A stretch of 64,000 bases of DNA, taken from the NCBI GenBank assembly GCA_907163345.1, contig CAJQUN010000009.1:1674001-1738000 (forward strand). Reading direction: 5' to 3'. A program made the translations under genes and the position numbers. This document shows, one piece after another, positions 58,524-64,000 of this stretch; the stretch's first letter is position 1; each line of letters starts with the position of its first letter. Origin of the DNA: Haberlea rhodopensis (taxonomy: Eukaryota > Streptophyta > Magnoliopsida > Lamiales > Gesneriaceae). The notes under the pieces were generated by a model. It was not told the origin of the DNA and did not search any database. It saw nothing but the letters and a program-made list of their open reading frames with translations.

Positions 58524-61500
58524 ATGGCCTCGACGCCAAGTATACACCTATGCGGTAGCATCTGTAATAGACCCAGTTCATTTCTAACTGGTCTTCGCTT
58601 GCTGGAACCTTCGAACAGATTAATCAAAGGTCACATCTCTATTTCTGATCTATTCCATTTAATATTCAAATTAATTAATTTGTACTTTATTGAGCAGGTC
58701 TGGGTGTTACTTCATAGCTTTTGAGAATTATTGGTGATTTTTTTTCATGATCTATGATAGTCTAGTTATGGAGCACATGTATATTTTCGTTAAGTTTTAA
58801 CGAGGATGGAACTTTGATTACACCGTGGGGCTGGGACACTTTCCATATCATCTTGAACAAGGATATGGATTTAGGCAAAAGGAAACATTTTAAGTGTAAA
58901 AAAGACGGTAAATTTGGCTCGTTGAAGCACATTTTATATTTGTTTTTCGTTCTCAAATATTAGTATAGAGTTAAACTAAAAATGCTCCATCCATAGCCAA
59001 CATCTGCAGAGTATGGCTAGTTGCCACCTCCTCAAGATTTTAATCTTATGTTGTTTTGTATGCAGAATTTTAATGCAATATGTATCACCTGCATGCCAAA
59101 AGTTTGCTGTTCACCACAGTTTATACGAGAGCAAATGTGCTCGGTGGCCTTGTCGAAAATTGCCCAGTTTTTAGTGCATTATTTGTATTATATTAAACTT
59201 ATAAGTTGTTTATTGTTTTAAAATCTATTTCTGTAACTCTATATTTGGATCTCAAATTCTAGTTAAGCTAAAGTCCAAATACTTTGGTTTTTCTTAAATG
59301 AATATGTTTTAATTTTTAGCCTATCGTTGGTTAATGTACTTTTCCTTTCATCTTTTTTACATAGTTTCATTTTGATCTAACCCAAATATTTGAAGAAAAT
59401 CAAGATGAGTCGACAATTGAGGATGTTAAGGTGGATGTGCGCGGACTTACGGGGATAAACAAGATAAGAAATTAAAACATCATAGAGAAGTTGGGGTTGC
59501 ACCTATTGTTAAGGTGGATGTGTGGACTTAGATCACCAATAAATACGCCAATTAGACAATGTGAGACCATGACAAATACACATTAATCGAGGAAGAGGGA
59601 GACCAAAGAAAACTTGGTTGTTGGTTGACAATGTAAAACATGATAAAAATTATTTAAATATAGATGAGGATTTAGTAGATGATAGAACACAATGACTTAG
59701 GAGGGTCCATATATCCGACCTCACTTAGTGTGATACATGCTTGATTGTTGTTTGTTGTTGCGTTGATTTAAAAAGTAGGAGTATAGACTTCTACAAGGTA
59801 AGTATACATGTTTATAGTTTGCCATTGATTATTTTGGTGGTCCAGTTATCTACGTGTCTTGTGTCACTATATGTGATTGTGTATTGTTTAACTTTTAAAC
59901 ACAGGATTTTGCTATGTGATTGTGTATGGCTTGAATTGTAAATGCAGAAATAATTTATTCTTAAAAATTTATAATTTTAGGAGGTTTTCCAGTCCTGAAG
60001 AGAATATTTCATGCATCAACGTCAAAGAAAGTAATCTCTACAATTCCAAGATGTAGCGGCTCCTCCAACTCAAGTGGTGATAAAGATGAATCTTCAGACC
60101 AGAATAAGGTGTATCTCATGGATGAAAATATCTCTCATGGATGAAAATATCAGTTCAATGTTTCTTATTTCCCTGGCTACGGAATCCTTGATATGTGTTT
60201 TGAGAATTTAGCAAGTAGTCTACTTTGTCCCTTATTTTATCAGTCCGTTTGGAATTATATTCCTCTCAAAGAACGTGACTTAGTAAGCTTACATTGTAAC
60301 TTCGTTACCGTCAAGAGTAGAAAATAAATGGCAAATCATGAGTAACTCAGTATATTTTGTTATCACCACAATGTTTAAAAATTGTCTCTGGGTCGGCATA
60401 CTAAATTTGTGACTGTTACAGACTCCTTTTGGATACAATAGGAAGGATGTTTTACTAATCGGGCTTGGACTTACTATTGCTGGCATCGGCTTGAAAAGCG
60501 GATTGGAGGTATCGTGGTATCATTTTCACTTTATTTCCTTTTCTCTTCATACTCTACCTTGCTTCTTGTTCTTCATTGCGCATGTGATACCATGAGATTC
60601 TGTCTTTTGAGTTCTCTTCTAAAACATAGTACGAGTTATAATTTCCATAAGTGACACTTGCTGAAATTTTCTGCAGTTTGTTGGTGTTGATCCCCTACAG
60701 GCTGGGAATGTTGTACAGTTGGTCTTGGTTTTAGGTCTTACAGTTGGATGGATTTCTACTTATATTTTCAGAGTTTCAAATAAAGAAATGACATATGCAC
60801 AGCAGCTACGTGATTATGAAGTTAAAGTCATGGAGGTTAGTCATTTATCTGTCAACTTCAAAAATTATTTTTCTTGTTTGCCTTTGATGTCTATTTGCAG
60901 TACACAAATCGAGGAAAAAACCTATACCCCTCTTCATCTCTTTCAGTGTTAAGTTTTTATATTTCTCTCATTTGAAGTATGAGATTTGTGTGGGAAAAAC
61001 TTGGTTCTCAAGGAAACTGCTCTTTCTATAAATTGAAAGGAGAAAGCTGTTAGATGGTCTGATGTATTATTGGTAATTTTAAATTTTAGAGACCACGGAA
61101 AATCCAAGGCAATGGGTTATATTTTTAAAAACATTTCCTTGCTCCCAAAACAAAATTATAATATATTTTTATTATCACTCTCAATATAATCATGACATTT
61201 TCAATTTTCCATCGTGTCCATAAGTATTCAATTATTATATTTTAACTTATATTTTAAAATTGTAAAATATCTCACAGACTATAAACCTAACTAAATATAT
61301 ATAATGTGGCATCATTAATCCAACATAAAGTGATATCTATGATAAAAAAAAGTTTGCTTCAAAAAATAAAACCAAACTTAAAATAATTCTCAAATTCAAG
61401 AAGTTCTATAGTTTAAAACTATGTAGCTTAATCTAATGTATTCTAACAAGATCCCAAAAGATGTTTCTCAAAACACCCACAAACACTAAGAAAAATGACC

Positions 61501-62429
61501 AAAGTTTCTCTAGCATGCGTTTGAAGTTTGTGGGAGGTATTGTGTATGCTTGAGATGGTATGGTGAAGATTACCATGCTTACACTACAAGAAAAGGAATG
61601 AAAGTAAAATCTTCCATTCATGCTATACATTCTCTCAATTAACATGGAGCTGCGCCAGGCTGTTGTTCTAGACAGTTGTGATATTTTCTATGTTATCAAT
61701 AGCTATTATTTTGTATTTCTGCTGCTTTTCCATACACTGGTTGCTATCGAAACTTCGATGTTTCATGGAGCTACTAATGGCGTAGCCAGAGCTTAGGTTC
61801 AGTTGAAATTTATATTTCAGCTGCTCTTTCATACACCGATTGCTGTCCGAAACTTCAATGACTCTAAGAGCTAGTCACGGCGTAGCCAGAATTTAATTGC
61901 CAGTTGAGATGGAAATCAGATGGTAGATGTTAATATATGTAAATTATGCGCAAACATTTGGAGGGTAAAACATGACTGTGCATGATACCATTTGTATATT
62001 ACCGTCATGTAATAACATGCAATATCTTAAAGAGAAGTGGACAGAGGGAGACGTATTAGCCCCACCCCCTTTGGAAAAGAAGGTAACTGTTTTTTCCTTC
62101 TAAGTTTTTCTTCTTTTTATACTTGGAATATACAGAACACAAAATAGTTTAGATCCTAAAATATAGGATATATGCAGTTATTGCCTATTTACACTCCTAT
62201 ATAAAAGAAATACTGATCGAGATGATTGAAAGATATCTGGCGGTCTCATTATCCTCTCGTCATAATTTGAACATGGCTCGCCTGGAAATCTCACTAAAAT
62301 TTATGTTTTTTTTTCAACTGTAAACAGAAAAGATTGGAGAGCTTAACAGACGCAGAGACACAAGCATTGCTCGAACAGGTTGAGGAAGAGAAGAGGCGCA
62401 TGGCTGGTGGGGAGCAAGTTAATAAGTGA
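58524..62429 (+). CDS. Plastid-type DUF3007 membrane protein, 5 exons, 193 aa
   Basis: Exons: 58524-58629, 59981-60108, 60422-60508, 60677-60835, 62328-62429, all GT-AG, summing to 582 nt in frame. The N-terminus (MASTPSIHLCGSICNRPSSF) is Ser/Thr-rich and lacks acidic residues, as in chloroplast transit peptides. Residues about 86-106 (DVLLIGLGLTIAGIGLKSGL) and 117-137 (VVQLVLVLGLTVGWISTYIF) are two membrane helices, followed by the family motif MTYAQQLRDYEVKVMEKRLE and an acidic helical tail ending EEEKRRMAGGEQVNK. DUF3007 proteins are shared by cyanobacteria and plastids, which points to a thylakoid or envelope location; the function is unknown to me. The start is the only methionine giving a transit peptide. 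Intron 1 contains a LINE end and intron 4 a duplicated segment. Confidence 0.9.
59415..59760 (+). mobile_element. RTE-type LINE 3' end in intron 1 of the DUF3007 gene
   Basis: Plus-strand traces RMLRWMCADLRG, REKVGVAPIVK (after frame changes) and RGRGRPKKTWLL match the C-terminal end of RTE LINE proteins. The segment finishes with TTGATTGTTGTTTGTTGTTG, a degenerate TTG tail. It is related to, but diverged from, the copy at 53825-54239. Confidence 0.75.
61715..61905. repeat. Imperfect tandem duplication in intron 4 of the DUF3007 gene
   Basis: Two segments of about 76 bp, each running from CTGCT(G)CTTT-CATACACC/G to GGCGTAGCCAGA, lie about 100 bp apart with around 80% identity. No coding content. 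Confidence 0.7.
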
Positions 62430-63547
62430 TGCTTAATCTTGAGGTCGTCAAATAAATTTGGAAAAATAGCCTTGAAAAATGACCAAAAACTTTGATGCAT
62501 AACAAGTTTGTAAAATTCTTCCTGATGCTGCAGAATCTGTGCCTGGCTATAGATTTCAAGAGTTACACTACCTGTATAAATCATGTACGACGAAGAATAA
62601 AACCAATAAAATATATGGCGACGAATCGGGTATTGGCAGTTGCTTTCTTTTCTTGGTTTCATATATGTTTTGACTAGACTATTGGTTTTCTTTTTTTCTT
62701 TTAGTGTGTGTGAAAATAGAAATTCAGTTAATAACATATGGAATTTGCTACCATATAAGTATATAGTCATATAGCAGTTAAAAAGTGGTGAGGAATCAGT
62801 TGGTTATAATAATTTTATTTTTTGACTGTTGTCTCCCTTAGATTCCCAGTAGATTCAGTTGAATACAAAGAATTTAGCTCTTACTTCTTGAACATTCTTC
62901 CAGGAAGTGCGAGTAGGGTTTTAGCCAACTAGGAAGCGTAACGGGCAAATTGAATAATGTGACAGAACGCCAGTTAGATAATTCGCTAAAAATGGGGCAA
63001 AATCCCTCCGTCAATTGAGAAAAAAAAAAATTAATTATATAACTATAACTATCAATTATATTATACAATTATACACTTATAATATACTAGTTCTTCTTGG
63101 CACCGTGTCTTACACGGTGCCAGTAATCAGAATATCGATAAGCTGTTTTCGAGTTTCATTTTTCTTGAAATCTAACATCCATAAGCTCGAGGCTGTCAGT
63201 AGCATCAAGCACAAAATAAACAATCATAAAGGAGCTTGCACCAAAAAGTCAAATAGTACAAGAAGCAAGGGCGAAAAAGGAAACATAGTGTACAACATGA
63301 CAACATTGCAAATTTTGAAATACGCCTGATGAAATTAGAAACAGGAAAGAACTCAAAGCTAGCTTGGGCAAAACGTGACCAACCCGTTAAAAGTAGGGAA
63401 CAACCACAAATCCTCCAAACCCCTAGATAGATAAGTGAGAATAAAGAAAAGAACAAGAAATTTCAAGACAAAACTTGAGAAGATAAGACAACTTAAAAAC
63501 TAACCAAGTTTGAGTCATACATGGAGGCATAGATCCACAAAGCTTAC
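62430..63547. other. Downstream of the DUF3007 gene, no supported gene
   Basis: Contains the 3' UTR of the DUF3007 gene and then AT-rich DNA. Open stretches here look like chance frames. Confidence 0.4.
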
Positions 63548-63800
63548 CTATACCATAGTGTAATGACACGATTCGTAAGATTTGCATTTTGATCACTTTA
63601 AAATGACCGAGCTAGACCAAAATCTGCAAGCTTCAAGTTTCCTTCATTGTCTACCAAGAGACACCTAATTTTAGCACCGTATATGGGGAATGGAATTTAA
63701 TCTAAATACTTATTTTGCATAGAACCTTTGATATCACGGTGAAGCACTTGATTTACATGATAGTATTGAAGCCCGATCAAAAGCTATCTCATGCAGCACT
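63548..63800 (-). pseudogene. CDKC-type cyclin-dependent kinase pseudogene fragment
   Basis: The minus strand still encodes LLIGLQYYHVNQVLHRDIKG, then VDNEGNLKLADFGLARSF, then SDQNANLTNRVITLWYR, the catalytic loop, DFG region and activation segment of plant CDKC (CDK9-like) kinases. Stops interrupt before LLIG and after ARSF, and unrelated DNA of about 70 bp separates the HRD and DFG parts. The last residue is followed by GTAAGC, a preserved splice donor, so the copy arose from genomic DNA rather than a processed transcript. Residues needed for activity survive, but the frame does not. Confidence 0.82.
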
Positions 63801-63815
63801 AAGAGGAGAGCAAAA

Positions 63816-64000
63816 TGAAAATCATTATTTTGATTGTAATGTTTGAGTTGTTCTGTGTTAAGAAATCCCCACTACACCCTCCTTCCCCTCACTTTACCCT
63901 TTCCCTCAAAAATCCCCAATTCATTCCCAAAACCCTTCCCATTCCCCATTTTCGAAATCCTCCAAGGAAGGAGAAGGAAAGTTCCACAAAACTTGTGTTT
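63816..64000. other. Pyrimidine-rich right edge, unassigned
   Basis: CCCTTCCC/CCCCAATT-type runs resemble a plant 5' UTR on the plus strand, but no start codon or coding trace is reached before the window ends. Confidence 0.3.

Noticed and set aside
58276..58627. Minus-strand frames opposite the start of the DUF3007 gene
   Set aside because: Shadow frames over exon 1 and the SINE, with no family match.

Overview
This window is plant nuclear DNA, most likely from a dicot. The evidence is spliced genes with GT-AG introns, Ty1/copia retrotransposons primed from initiator tRNA-Met, RTE-type LINE ends, a tRNA-derived SINE, an endogenous pararetrovirus (Caulimoviridae), and proteins of plant type (POT1, a four-module threonate-type enzyme, a plastid DUF3007 protein). 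I cannot name the species.

Layout. 1-5272 (-): decayed endogenous pararetrovirus that runs off the left edge. 5967-10083 (+): complete POT1 telomere-protection gene, 10 exons, 468 aa. 10382-11835: terminal-inverted-repeat element with a 7-bp target duplication. 12727-56326 (-): one 43.6-kb gene of 42 exons encoding a 1385-aa protein (two 3-hydroxyisobutyrate-dehydrogenase-like modules, a DUF1537/four-carbon-acid-sugar-kinase module, a class II ketose-bisphosphate aldolase module). Its reading frame is intact by my exon-by-exon phase count, although four LTR-element insertions totalling about 21 kb sit in its introns. 57300-58187 (-): copia 5' fragment. 58243-58348: SINE. 58524-62429 (+): plastid-type DUF3007 membrane protein gene, 5 exons, 193 aa. 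63548-63800 (-): fragment of a CDKC-type kinase pseudogene.

Insertions in the large gene. Intron 33 holds a non-coding LTR element (17518-18757). Intron 23 holds an internally deleted copia (23529-26592). Intron 21 holds a fossil copia RT/RNase H piece. Intron 15 holds a young tandem copia array, LTR-body-LTR-body-LTR (31078-40934), with one target duplication around the whole array. Intron 8 holds an older broken copia (44258-51106), itself interrupted by a 1.88-kb hAT-like element with an 8-bp target duplication. Intron 4 holds an RTE LINE 3' end.

How it fits together. The host genes look ordinary and intact, and the repeats record successive insertion into the introns of one gene. The most striking host feature is that exons 1-11 and 12-22 of the large gene mirror each other almost base for base in length and phase, the trace of an old duplication of a whole 11-exon dehydrogenase unit. 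All splice junctions were read by eye from protein continuity and splice consensus; none is confirmed by transcript data.
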